Shown here: piece after piece, positions 1 to 5,103 of the stretch
Layout: every line of letters begins with the position of its first letter
Numbering within the stretch: the stretch's first letter is position 1
Assembly (NCBI GenBank): GCA_002683585.1
Contig: NYTQ01000010.1
Span: 7,655-13,824, forward strand
Length of the DNA stretch: 6,170 nucleotides
Reading direction: 5' to 3'
DNA from: Cryomorphaceae bacterium
GTDB lineage: Bacteria; Bacteroidota; Bacteroidia; Flavobacteriales; Crocinitomicaceae
The notes under the pieces: model-generated
The model's input: the letters and a program-made list of their open reading frames with translations, nothing else
Told to the model about the DNA's origin: nothing
Database searches by the model: none
Translations under genes and position numbers: made by a program

Positions 1-80
1 ACGCCTGGCACTGCCACACATCCTGAACAAACATTTAAGAGTATGAGCAATAATAATATTATGACTGTGAATTTGAACAT
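1..80 (-). CDS. Partial small exported protein, probable lipoprotein (N-terminus only)
   Basis: An ATG at 78-80 opens a frame that stays open to the window edge, giving 26 residues. They begin MFKFTVII, continue as an unbroken run of Leu/Ile to about residue 15, then NVCSGC and VAVPG. This is a short basic n-region, a hydrophobic core and a lipobox-like site (C-S-G-C, with Cys21 as the possible lipidated residue), so the product is probably exported and perhaps a lipoprotein. The -3 position of the lipobox is Cys rather than the usual Leu/Val, which weakens the lipoprotein call; plain signal-peptidase I cleavage or a small membrane protein are alternatives. It starts 7 nt after the stop of the SleB-type hydrolase gene, so the two are probably co-transcribed. 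The upstream sequence has no strong Shine-Dalgarno. The mature part lies outside the window, so function cannot be judged; an outer-membrane spanin-like role is only a guess from position. Confidence 0.55.
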   Translation of the reverse strand, partial: MFKFTVIILLLLILLNVCSGCVAVPG

Positions 81-87
81 ATTGTAT

Positions 88-597
88 TTAGATCCATTTG
101 TAAAAAATATGATTGCCTATCTGCACAATCTTTTGTTTTGTTTTTCTCCATTCTGGAAACACATAGTCTGCGTGATAGTGTGTGGCACCATCTAGCAAAA
201 ATGCAATATCTCTGATGTTTTCTTTGTAAGCAAGTACCAGGCTGGCAACAGATAGACTGTTTTCCCATTTACCTTTGTGCTTGGGGTTGTCTGATTTGCC
301 ATCACAATACCAACTGAACTGACATCTGTTTTTCACAGGAAAGTTTTCTGTCCACGCCAGTGTCGGACCTTGTTGCACTACTTCACATACTGTGTCAGGA
401 AATCTTTTGTCTTCTACTCTATTCATTACCACAATGGCAACTGCCAGTTGGCCCATCAATGGTTGGTTCTTTGCTTCAAAATAAATGTTCTTGGCAAGAC
501 ATTCTTTATCTCCTGCGTCTAAGGCCCAGTTACCTTGGGCAACGCCAACACAACCAAACACAAATAATATAGAAAGTATAAATTTAATTTTGTTCAT
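88..597 (-). CDS. Secreted SleB-type cell wall hydrolase (Hydrolase_2 family)
   Basis: This 169-residue protein is probably a peptidoglycan hydrolase of the SleB/CwlJ type, which cleaves glycan strands as a lytic transglycosylase. Residues 1-22 form a Sec-type signal peptide: MNKIKF, a hydrophobic core, then A-Q-G before Asn23. The family signature follows: ECLAKNIYFEA (32-42), with Glu41 matching the catalytic Glu of the family; G49 QLAVAIVVMNRV (50-61), then RFPDTVCEVV; CQFSWYCDG (92-100); and a C-terminal THYHADYVFPEW...IGNHIFY block. All major family blocks are present, so the domain looks complete. Cys33, 71, 92 and 98 could form periplasmic disulfides. The start is supported by GAGGG just upstream of ATG 595-597 and by the signal peptide. 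The gene overlaps the preceding 87-aa gene by 14 nt. In a phage it would most plausibly act in the periplasm during lysis; superinfection or virion roles are possible. The family call is confident, the biological role is inferred. Confidence 0.9.
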   Translation of the reverse strand: MNKIKFILSILFVFGCVGVAQGNWALDAGDKECLAKNIYFEAKNQPLMGQLAVAIVVMNRVEDKRFPDTVCEVVQQGPTLAWTENFPVKNRCQFSWYCDGKSDNPKHKGKWENSLSVASLVLAYKENIRDIAFLLDGATHYHADYVFPEWRKTKQKIVQIGNHIFYKWI

Positions 598-847
598 ATT
601 CCCTCAATGCTTTCTCTACAGCAACTAACTTGCTCTCTTCGTTGTTGTTAAGTGTCCACCGATATGAATAATCTAATTCACCGTTCATCATCTTTGGTCT
701 TGGAAACTTAACTCCGTTTATCCTTACCAACCATCCTTGCACATTTGTACAGATAAGATCATTATACCATTCGTTGTAGTAATCATCGTTGGTCCATTCT
801 GCTGTGATCTTCAAAGGAAGACCGTTCTTGCTAAATCTTTTTATCAT
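584..847 (-). CDS. 87-aa protein of unknown function overlapping the VWA gene
   Basis: I do not recognise this protein. The frame is open further upstream to 973, but that part lies inside the VWA gene, so the internal ATG at 845-847 is the likely start. It gives 87 residues beginning MIKRFSKNGLPLKITAEW. The sequence is rich in aromatic and acidic residues (DDYYNEWYND at 21-30, YSYRWTLNNN at 60-69) and ends in a charged, probably helical tail. There is no signal peptide or membrane segment, so a soluble cytoplasmic protein is expected. It overlaps the end of the VWA/metallopeptidase gene by 17 nt and the start of the SleB-type gene by 14 nt, which points to translational coupling. No good Shine-Dalgarno precedes the ATG, consistent with dependence on ribosomes finishing the VWA gene. 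It could be an accessory partner of the VWA protein, but that rests only on position. Confidence 0.7.
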   Translation of the reverse strand: MIKRFSKNGLPLKITAEWTNDDYYNEWYNDLICTNVQGWLVRINGVKFPRPKMMNGELDYSYRWTLNNNEESKLVAVEKALREYEQN

Positions 848-2063
848 AATATGAATATGCACCAAACGGTGGCTTAGGTTTGTTTTCAGTGTAGAAACTG
901 TGTATGATCCAACAAGTGTCACAGTAAGATTCATCACCCCACTCGTTCCATGTTTCACCATCTGTGAACACAATCAGTTTCTTAGGTTCATAGTTTTCTT
1001 CTTTCATGTATTGCCAGTTCACCATAAAGTCAGTACCACCAAAACCTGCAGGTTCGTAATCCATAATGTCGTTGCCATCATTTGCTTCAAAGTCTTGTGG
1101 ATTGTGTACCGAAGTATCAAAACACCAAACCTTCATTTTGTAGTCCTGGTATTCTTCCATTATGCCTTTTACTTCTGACATGAAGTCTTTCAGTTTCTCT
1201 TCTTCAATGGAACCACTTGTATCAATTGCAATAGCAATATCAATGGTTTCATCGTTAAGTAAACCTGGCAACACAATACCAGAGTGTTGTGTCTTTCTGT
1301 TTATTCTTGTAAATGAATAATCATTCTTGATCACACTCTGCACTTGCTGTCTAAGTAGTTCACGCCAATCAATTACAGGTTCTGTAAGTTCTTGTATCAA
1401 ACTTCTAATTGCTTTTGGAGTCTTGCTATTACCCGCAACCTGAGCCGACTGTAATACACCAGCACGGACATCATCTTTGATCTTTTTCATTTCGTCTCTG
1501 TCCATCTCTAGTTCGACTTGTATCTCTTTGCCATCTTTATCTCTTACAGTTGCCTTACCATTCTCCCAATCAATGTGTACGTCCATTGTTTGTTGATTCT
1601 GTTTCTGAGGGTCACCCATAACATCTTCATAGATACGTTCTGCGTTCCAACCTCTGTACTTGCTGTCGATCAATCCTTTGTTATCGCCTTGTGGCATTTC
1701 GCCCACGTTCTCATCTTGTAATACGATGTTGACTGCATAGTCGGCCGATACGTTCCAAGGTTGTTTCTCTCTCATGTCCTGTCTAAGGAAATGATCGAAC
1801 ACAATATGTAGAACCTCATGTCCAATTAAGAATTCAGTTTCCTTAGGACTAAGTTGATCTATAAATTCTGGATTGTAATAAAAATGTTTGCCATCAGTGG
1901 CCGCTGTCGGACACCAGTCTGCTTCTTGTAATTGCATTCTAGTTGCCATGTTGCCAAAGAATGGTTGTTTAAGTAAAAGGGCAATTCTTGCCCCAGTTAG
2001 TTTTTCTAAGACCTTTTGTTTGTCTACTGTACTCTGTTTCTGTTTCACTGCTACCTTGTTCAT
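831..2063 (-). CDS. VWA-domain protein with HEXXH metallopeptidase-like N-terminal domain (DUF2201 type)
   Basis: This 410-residue protein fuses two domains. Residues ~15-270 match the putative metallopeptidase domain that precedes VWA-like domains (DUF2201_N type): GHEVLHIVFDH carries an HEXXH zinc motif (His82, Glu83, His86), followed by the conserved WNVSADYAVN block (103-112), where Asp108 may be a third metal ligand. Residues ~274-410 form a VWA-like domain with a complete MIDAS: DTSGS (281-285), GGTDF (342-346) and FTDGE (366-370). It ends in the family's WII...PPFG block, so it looks full length. Such proteins work with MoxR-type AAA+ ATPases, and one is encoded immediately upstream. 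Substrate and proteolytic activity are unknown. A linker at ~150-200 is charged and rich in Gln/Asp/Lys. The ATG at 2061-2063 lies only 6 nt from a consensus -10 element; a GTG at codon 6 (2046-2048) with AAGG 5 nt upstream is a credible alternative start. Confidence 0.9.
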   Translation of the reverse strand: MNKVAVKQKQSTVDKQKVLEKLTGARIALLLKQPFFGNMATRMQLQEADWCPTAATDGKHFYYNPEFIDQLSPKETEFLIGHEVLHIVFDHFLRQDMREKQPWNVSADYAVNIVLQDENVGEMPQGDNKGLIDSKYRGWNAERIYEDVMGDPQKQNQQTMDVHIDWENGKATVRDKDGKEIQVELEMDRDEMKKIKDDVRAGVLQSAQVAGNSKTPKAIRSLIQELTEPVIDWRELLRQQVQSVIKNDYSFTRINRKTQHSGIVLPGLLNDETIDIAIAIDTSGSIEEEKLKDFMSEVKGIMEEYQDYKMKVWCFDTSVHNPQDFEANDGNDIMDYEPAGFGGTDFMVNWQYMKEENYEPKKLIVFTDGETWNEWGDESYCDTCWIIHSFYTENKPKPPFGAYSYYDKKI

Positions 2064-2069
2064 AATACT

Positions 2070-2097
2070 ATTATAATTCCTGTTTGGTATTTGTCAA
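2070..2097 (-). promoter_or_regulatory. Sigma70-type promoter of the VWA gene, abutting the start codon
   Basis: On the minus strand, TTGACA (2092-2097) and TATAAT (2070-2075) are both perfect consensus hexamers with a 16-nt spacer. T4-like phages use host-sigma70 promoters of this kind for early genes. The -10 ends only 6 nt before the ATG at 2063, so transcription is predicted to begin at or next to the A of the start codon. The mRNA would then be leaderless for that ATG, or would start translation at the internal GTG at 2048. Confidence 0.65.
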
Positions 2098-2098
2098 C

Positions 2099-2116
2099 CG
2101 GGGGTAAAAACCCCCG
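2099..2116 (-). terminator. GC-rich hairpin between the ATPase and VWA genes
   Basis: On the minus strand, CGGGGGT and ACCCCCG form a perfect 7-bp stem around a TTTT loop, beginning 7 nt after the ATPase stop codon. It is by far the most GC-rich spot in an AT-rich gap. On the minus strand no U-run follows it (the next bases are GTTGACAAAT, entering the -35 box), so it is not a textbook intrinsic terminator in the gene direction. Read on the plus strand, the following TATTTGTTTAC is more T-rich. It may end or attenuate ATPase transcription, act as an mRNA 3' stabiliser or processing site, or insulate the downstream promoter. Confidence 0.5.
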
Positions 2117-2123
2117 TATTTGT

Positions 2124-3215
2124 TTACTGATCAACACTAGCAAGAACATACTTGCCGAATTTTTCGTGGAACTCATCGAATGATTTCAACTTGCTCGGAT
2201 CGAACGGTAGTTGATAATTTGTAAGTGCAACCTTGGCACCCATAACAACCAGTTCAGTTTGGAAGTTGTCCATCATAAATCTAAAGAAACAATCTGCCAT
2301 CTTGTGCCAGTCTACAAGTTTCTTCTCTTTCATCTTGTCATATGCTTCTTGCAGTTCATAACATAAAGATATTGTAAGTGAGTATTGGGCACTTACTTCT
2401 GTGGAACTCATCTTCTTAGTTTTACCAGAAAGTATATCAGTAGGGTTTGGCAAGTCAGAAGCAATCTTTCGATGTGCCATAAACTTCATTGCCAAACCTT
2501 CACCTACTGCCCCTGCCACAAGGTCAGTGAGAGTATTATCTGACAGGGTGTCTGTTAACAGTTGTGACACAAAGGCCCAACTTCTTGGTGTTGCAAACGA
2601 TCTGCTACCGCTCTTCGGATCGAAATCATATAAGTCTTGTTTCGCAAACGAACAATAACCAACCACCTGTGGGTTGATATGATTTTCTGTGGCCCACATT
2701 GCCCAGTCCTCAAAGTCGACTCTCATCTCTAAGTGGACAAACCTGTTTGCCAACGGAGCAGGCATTCTGTAAGTAACACCTTTGTCTGTTTCACGGTTAC
2801 CAGCGGCCACTATCGAAACGCCTTCTGGTAGTTCGTAAGTACCAACTCTCCTGTTAAGGATAAGTTGATAAGCCGCCGCCTGCACACTTGGAGGAGCCGC
2901 ATTCAATTCGTCTAAGAATAATATCGCTGTACTTTTAGGATCACTTGGAAGTTCTGCCGGAGGCGCCCATTCCATAGTGTTTAGTTTTTGATTGAAGAAA
3001 GGAATACCTTTAATATCTGTAGGTTCCCATAATGGTAATCTAATATCGATTACTTCACGTTTAGATTCAGTACCAATCTGTTTTACAACATCGGATTTAC
3101 CAATACCTGGTGCACCCCATACCATAATTGGTCTCTGTAAACCTAAACAATGCGTGATTGCAGTCTTAGCCTCTTGTGGACTTACTGTTCTAGTTTGACT
3201 TATGTCTTTTGCCAT
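2124..3215 (-). CDS. MoxR-type AAA+ ATPase
   Basis: This 363-residue AAA+ ATPase is of the MoxR/AAA_5 type, a family that remodels proteins or helps insert cofactors together with VWA-domain partners. The P-loop is GAPGIGKS (34-41) with Lys40; Walker B is ILFLDELN (98-105) with Asp102 and Glu103; sensor 1 is Asn140 in VAAGN; the arginine-finger region is PAPLANRFVHLEM (152-164) with Arg158; ATPRSW (209-214) supplies a likely sensor-2 Arg211. The WEPTDIKGIP block after strand 2 is also characteristic. Residues beyond ~230 form a helical lid and C-terminal extension without a recognised domain. No signal or membrane segment is seen, so it is cytoplasmic. The ATG has a strong AAAGGAG 8 nt upstream and its own promoter. 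It sits 60 nt before the VWA/metallopeptidase gene, the usual pairing in bacteria. The client of the pair in this phage is unknown. Confidence 0.92.
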   Translation of the reverse strand: MAKDISQTRTVSPQEAKTAITHCLGLQRPIMVWGAPGIGKSDVVKQIGTESKREVIDIRLPLWEPTDIKGIPFFNQKLNTMEWAPPAELPSDPKSTAILFLDELNAAPPSVQAAAYQLILNRRVGTYELPEGVSIVAAGNRETDKGVTYRMPAPLANRFVHLEMRVDFEDWAMWATENHINPQVVGYCSFAKQDLYDFDPKSGSRSFATPRSWAFVSQLLTDTLSDNTLTDLVAGAVGEGLAMKFMAHRKIASDLPNPTDILSGKTKKMSSTEVSAQYSLTISLCYELQEAYDKMKEKKLVDWHKMADCFFRFMMDNFQTELVVMGAKVALTNYQLPFDPSKLKSFDEFHEKFGKYVLASVDQ

Positions 3216-3223
3216 CTCACTGA

Positions 3224-3277
3224 CTCCTTTGTTTAGTTGTTATAGTAATATAATACTATCAACCCGCAAAATGTCAA
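3224..3277 (-). promoter_or_regulatory. Sigma70-type promoter and ribosome binding site of the ATPase gene
   Basis: On the minus strand TTGACA (3272-3277) and TATTAT (3250-3255, one mismatch to TATAAT) are separated by 16 nt. Transcription should start near 3243, leaving a leader of roughly 25-30 nt with a strong Shine-Dalgarno AAAGGAG at 3224-3230, 8 nt before the ATG. The element occupies the 101-nt gap after the 121-aa gene and probably initiates the ATPase transcript independently of upstream genes. Confidence 0.65.
3242..3259. repeat. ATAGTA-6-TACTAT dyad over the ATPase promoter -10
   Basis: A perfect 6-bp inverted repeat, ATAGTA (3242-3247) and TACTAT (3254-3259) with a 6-nt centre, covers the -10 box and predicted transcription start. 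The same hexamers in the opposite order flank the late-promoter-like motif at 5074-5092. Its position would suit an operator, but AT-rich dyads of this size also arise by chance. Confidence 0.35.
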
Positions 3278-3316
3278 TACGATCTGGCAAATAAAAAATG
3301 CTTCGATTTCAATAAC

Positions 3317-3682
3317 TTAGCGTCTGCTCACAATTAAAATATCAAGATCACCCGCTCTCAGCACCAATTCTGATGCCAATTTCTCCTCAAAAACGTATAT
3401 CTCCTTGTTGGTGATGTAGTATGGACAGGTTATGAACTTGTCTAATCCTAGCAATATCTCAGGTTTGAGTTTGCATTCTCGTTTGAGTTTGACCATATAG
3501 TCTTTAAGTTCTAGGGAGTTCTTTAGAAATTGATATCCACCCTTGGTCAAACGCATGGATGGATTTTCTTCTCTGATGTTACGCCACACCATTTTCCACA
3601 TTTTTTCGAAGTCTTTTTGTGTGTAATCTGTCTTATGACTTTTAAGAAATGCTATGCTCAGTTTTTTCTTTTTGCTTATCAC
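3317..3682 (-). CDS. 121-aa conserved-looking phage protein of unknown function (GTG start)
   Basis: I cannot assign a function. The 121-residue protein starts at GTG (3680-3682) inside the methyltransferase gene and overlaps its end by 41 nt. The GTG is preceded at 6 nt by GGGGAG, one of the best ribosome binding sites in the window, and no ATG lies between there and the methyltransferase stop. The N-terminus is very basic (ISKKKKLS). The middle contains MWRNIREEN-like and MRLTKGGYQFLKNSLELKDY stretches (43-62). Then come KLKPEILLGLDKFITCPYYI (71-90) and EEKLASELVLRAGDLDILI (99-117). The pattern of short helices around RLTKGGYxFL and a TCPYYI strand resembles small conserved proteins I associate with marine myophages, but this is an impression from memory. 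No signal, membrane segment or catalytic motif is evident. A small DNA-associated protein would fit the basic N-terminus, without proof. Confidence 0.8.
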   Translation of the reverse strand: MISKKKKLSIAFLKSHKTDYTQKDFEKMWKMVWRNIREENPSMRLTKGGYQFLKNSLELKDYMVKLKRECKLKPEILLGLDKFITCPYYITNKEIYVFEEKLASELVLRAGDLDILIVSRR

Positions 3683-4601
3683 TGACTGCTCCCCAACTCA
3701 TATCATATTTAAGTGCATCCACACATAGGATATTTTTGTCCACTATGTGTTGTAGATCATCTCTGCCGCACAATAGTCTTTGTTTAGTTGTTTCTACGTA
3801 CGACGCCTGTGTCTCACATCCGTACAGTTGGGACAGTGCTGTTGTGAAATCTATGCTATGTTGTAATTTGCGTATCAATACTTCTGTCAACAAGTTGCCA
3901 TCACCACAGCAAGGATCTACGAATGCTTGGTATGGGTCTGAGAAATAAGAATCATCTATTTCGTCGAGGTTCTTCATTATTGTGTTTGTTGTGAAAAAAT
4001 CCTGCTTCTCGTTCGCCAACTGTTCTTCTGTCTTTGAACGTATGCGTGACTCTATTTCAGTAACATCTAATTGGTTGTATGCCTGCAACATCGGTGGTAT
4101 ATCCGGTTTGATTGAATTATTTTTGGTATCCCAAATATGCAATACAGTCTGTTTAGGCAAGTCTGTATGCCAGTCATCTTGATGATCTAATTCTTTAGTG
4201 AAGACTGGGTCGTTGTACTTGTTGTAAATCTTATCTCGTAACAATTTGTTATATCCATCTGCTGTTAGGAAGAAATCAGGAGTGATGGCAAATACAGCCA
4301 CAGGGTCCATGCATGAGATTGCGTGATCTATGTGAGCACCGTGAACCTCCGATTCACGTAAGATGTCTATGATAGATTGATCTTTGGTGCTTTTTGATTT
4401 GTAGTACTGGCCAAATCTTTCAACTACCAAAGCATTTTGTGAAGAGCCGGACATATTGCCTGCTTGTTCTTTTAAGAAATTTTTGATTTCAGTTGATCCT
4501 TTATCATCACTGAGTAATTTTTTGATTACATCACTGGCTACATTCTCGTCTTTGGTGCTTGTAGTATAAGGTGAATTGATTAACAGCACTGGATTTTTCA
4601 T
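3642..4601 (-). CDS. Putative N6-adenine DNA methyltransferase with permuted motif order
   Basis: This 319-residue protein carries S-adenosylmethionine-dependent DNA methyltransferase motifs in unusual order. The clearest is AFVDPCCGDGNLLTEVLIRK (226-245), matching motif I of the DPxCGxG class of adenine methylases. LYGCETQ follows with Glu263 (motif II acidic loop), then ILCVDALKYD with Asp295 (motif III). Where a catalytic (N/D)PP(Y/F) motif IV would come next, the protein ends. Instead VLLINSPY (5-12) opens the protein, looking like strand 4 plus motif IV with Ser in place of the first Pro. AVFAITPDFFLTADGYNKL (102-120) resembles the segment that normally follows motif IV. The region between ~120 and 200 may recognise DNA. 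No restriction nuclease is adjacent, so protection of phage DNA is a plausible role. The start overlaps the preceding gene as ATGA. The altered catalytic motif leaves activity uncertain; some other nucleotide-modifying or inactive role is possible. Confidence 0.72.
   Translation of the reverse strand: MKNPVLLINSPYTTSTKDENVASDVIKKLLSDDKGSTEIKNFLKEQAGNMSGSSQNALVVERFGQYYKSKSTKDQSIIDILRESEVHGAHIDHAISCMDPVAVFAITPDFFLTADGYNKLLRDKIYNKYNDPVFTKELDHQDDWHTDLPKQTVLHIWDTKNNSIKPDIPPMLQAYNQLDVTEIESRIRSKTEEQLANEKQDFFTTNTIMKNLDEIDDSYFSDPYQAFVDPCCGDGNLLTEVLIRKLQHSIDFTTALSQLYGCETQASYVETTKQRLLCGRDDLQHIVDKNILCVDALKYDMSWGAVSDKQKEKTEHSIS
3689..3694 (-). promoter_or_regulatory. Ribosome binding site deciding the GTG start of the 121-aa gene
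   Basis: GGGGAG on the minus strand lies 6 nt before the GTG at 3682 and inside the methyltransferase reading frame. It is the main argument for the GTG start and the 41-nt overlap. Confidence 0.65.
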
Positions 4602-4786
4602 AATTTCTTTAGTTCCTTTTTTGCTTCATCTATCCTGTGTTTGATTCCGCTCATGGTGTCGTACATCCACCCACAACCTGTAGGTTTGATTTGAGGTTTG
4701 AACCATTCTATGGTATCTTCCAAAACTTCGATGATGTTTATCAAACGTAGGCGTTCAAATTCTTTATTGTAATTTGCATCAGCCAT
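4598..4786 (-). CDS. 62-aa helical protein of unknown function
   Basis: A short gene for a 62-residue soluble protein that I do not recognise. It is largely predicted helical: FERLRLINIIEVLEDTIEWF (10-29), a short turn PTGCGW (36-41), then MSGIKHRIDEAKKELKKL (45-62), which reads like a two-helix hairpin or a coiled-coil pair. It overlaps the preceding 95-aa gene by 8 nt and shares an ATGA junction with the methyltransferase gene, so it is embedded in the operon and probably translationally coupled. The AAAGAAT upstream of the ATG is only a weak ribosome binding site. No membrane segment or catalytic motif is seen. The overlap pattern and clean frame support a real gene; the function is unknown. 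Confidence 0.75.
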   Translation of the reverse strand: MADANYNKEFERLRLINIIEVLEDTIEWFKPQIKPTGCGWMYDTMSGIKHRIDEAKKELKKL

Positions 4787-5066
4787 TTATTCTTTTGCCG
4801 GTGCTAAGTTGGTAGACTTGGAACTTGTCAGACCCAAATGTTTGATTTAATTTCTTTGCAAGGTTGAGGGCATGTCCCGGGTTTGAAAATGATACTTTCT
4901 TATATTTTGGTCCAGGATGTGCAGATGCCATGGTTGATGTTTTCAAGTTGATAGGTTTGCCATCGAAGAAAACGGCCCATATGGCATTCGACTCAAGAAC
5001 TTCTTCGGTCTTGTATGTGTTTCTGTCTGTCTTGGACAGCAGTACTTTTGGTTTTGGTCTGCTCAT
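4779..5066 (-). CDS. 95-aa protein of unknown function
   Basis: A 95-residue basic soluble protein that I do not recognise. It begins MSRPKPKVLLSKTDRNTYKT and has an AIWAVFFDGKPINLKTST segment (28-45). A central HPGPKYKKVSFSNPGHALNL stretch (50-69) leads into a helix, and the chain ends FQVYQLSTGKRING. The alternating strand and helix pattern suggests a small alpha/beta fold in which AKKLNQTFGSDKFQVYQL forms a helix and last strand. No signal peptide, metal motif or transmembrane segment is visible. It is the first gene after a 37-nt gap carrying a late-promoter-like motif, and its stop overlaps the start of the 62-aa gene by 8 nt. No clear Shine-Dalgarno precedes the ATG at 5064-5066. Confidence 0.78.
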   Translation of the reverse strand: MSRPKPKVLLSKTDRNTYKTEEVLESNAIWAVFFDGKPINLKTSTMASAHPGPKYKKVSFSNPGHALNLAKKLNQTFGSDKFQVYQLSTGKRING

Positions 5067-5073
5067 AATGTGC

Positions 5074-5092
5074 TACTATATTTATCATAGTA
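5074..5092. repeat. TACTAT-7-ATAGTA dyad in the gap before the 95-aa gene
   Basis: A perfect 6-bp inverted repeat, TACTAT (5074-5079) and ATAGTA (5087-5092) with a 7-nt centre, encloses the late-promoter-like octamer. It uses the same hexamers as the dyad in the ATPase promoter, in the opposite order. It could be an operator or a weak hairpin; chance in AT-rich DNA is not excluded. Confidence 0.3.
5079..5086 (-). promoter_or_regulatory. Candidate T4-type late promoter GATAAATA
   Basis: GATAAATA on the minus strand differs by one base from the T4 late promoter TATAAATA and fits the NATAAATA form reported for T4-like cyanophages. It sits in the 37-nt gap between the glutaredoxin and 95-aa genes, 12 nt before the ATG at 5066. 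Its flanks form the TACTAT (5074-5079) / ATAGTA (5087-5092) dyad. I found no other NATAAATA match in the window. The predicted leader would be very short and lacks a ribosome binding site. Confidence 0.4.
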
Positions 5093-5103
5093 ATATGAGT
5101 AGT

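Noticed and set aside
59..268. Second minus-strand frame overlapping the SleB-type gene
   Set aside because: It conflicts with the complete SleB-type protein and has a composition typical of an out-of-frame reading (many Cys, Arg and Ser).
848..973. N-terminal extension of the 87-aa gene to an ATG at 973
   Set aside because: The extra 42 residues lie entirely within the VWA gene C-terminus, in another frame, and are low in recognisable structure; the ATG at 847 gives the short overlap typical of this operon.
900..1178. Plus-strand open frame opposite the VWA gene
   Set aside because: It is antisense to a well-supported domain protein, Phe/Cys/His-rich as antisense frames are, and has no plausible ribosome site or family resemblance.
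3278..3316. Possible terminator (AAAT...ATTTTTT) after the 121-aa gene
   Set aside because: The stem is only 4 A-T pairs, too weak to support as a terminator despite the following T-run.
3463..3491. Direct repeat GTTTGAGTTTG, two copies 18 nt apart
   Set aside because: It lies in frame in the 121-aa gene and merely encodes two K-L-K repeats; no sign of an iteron or recombination site.
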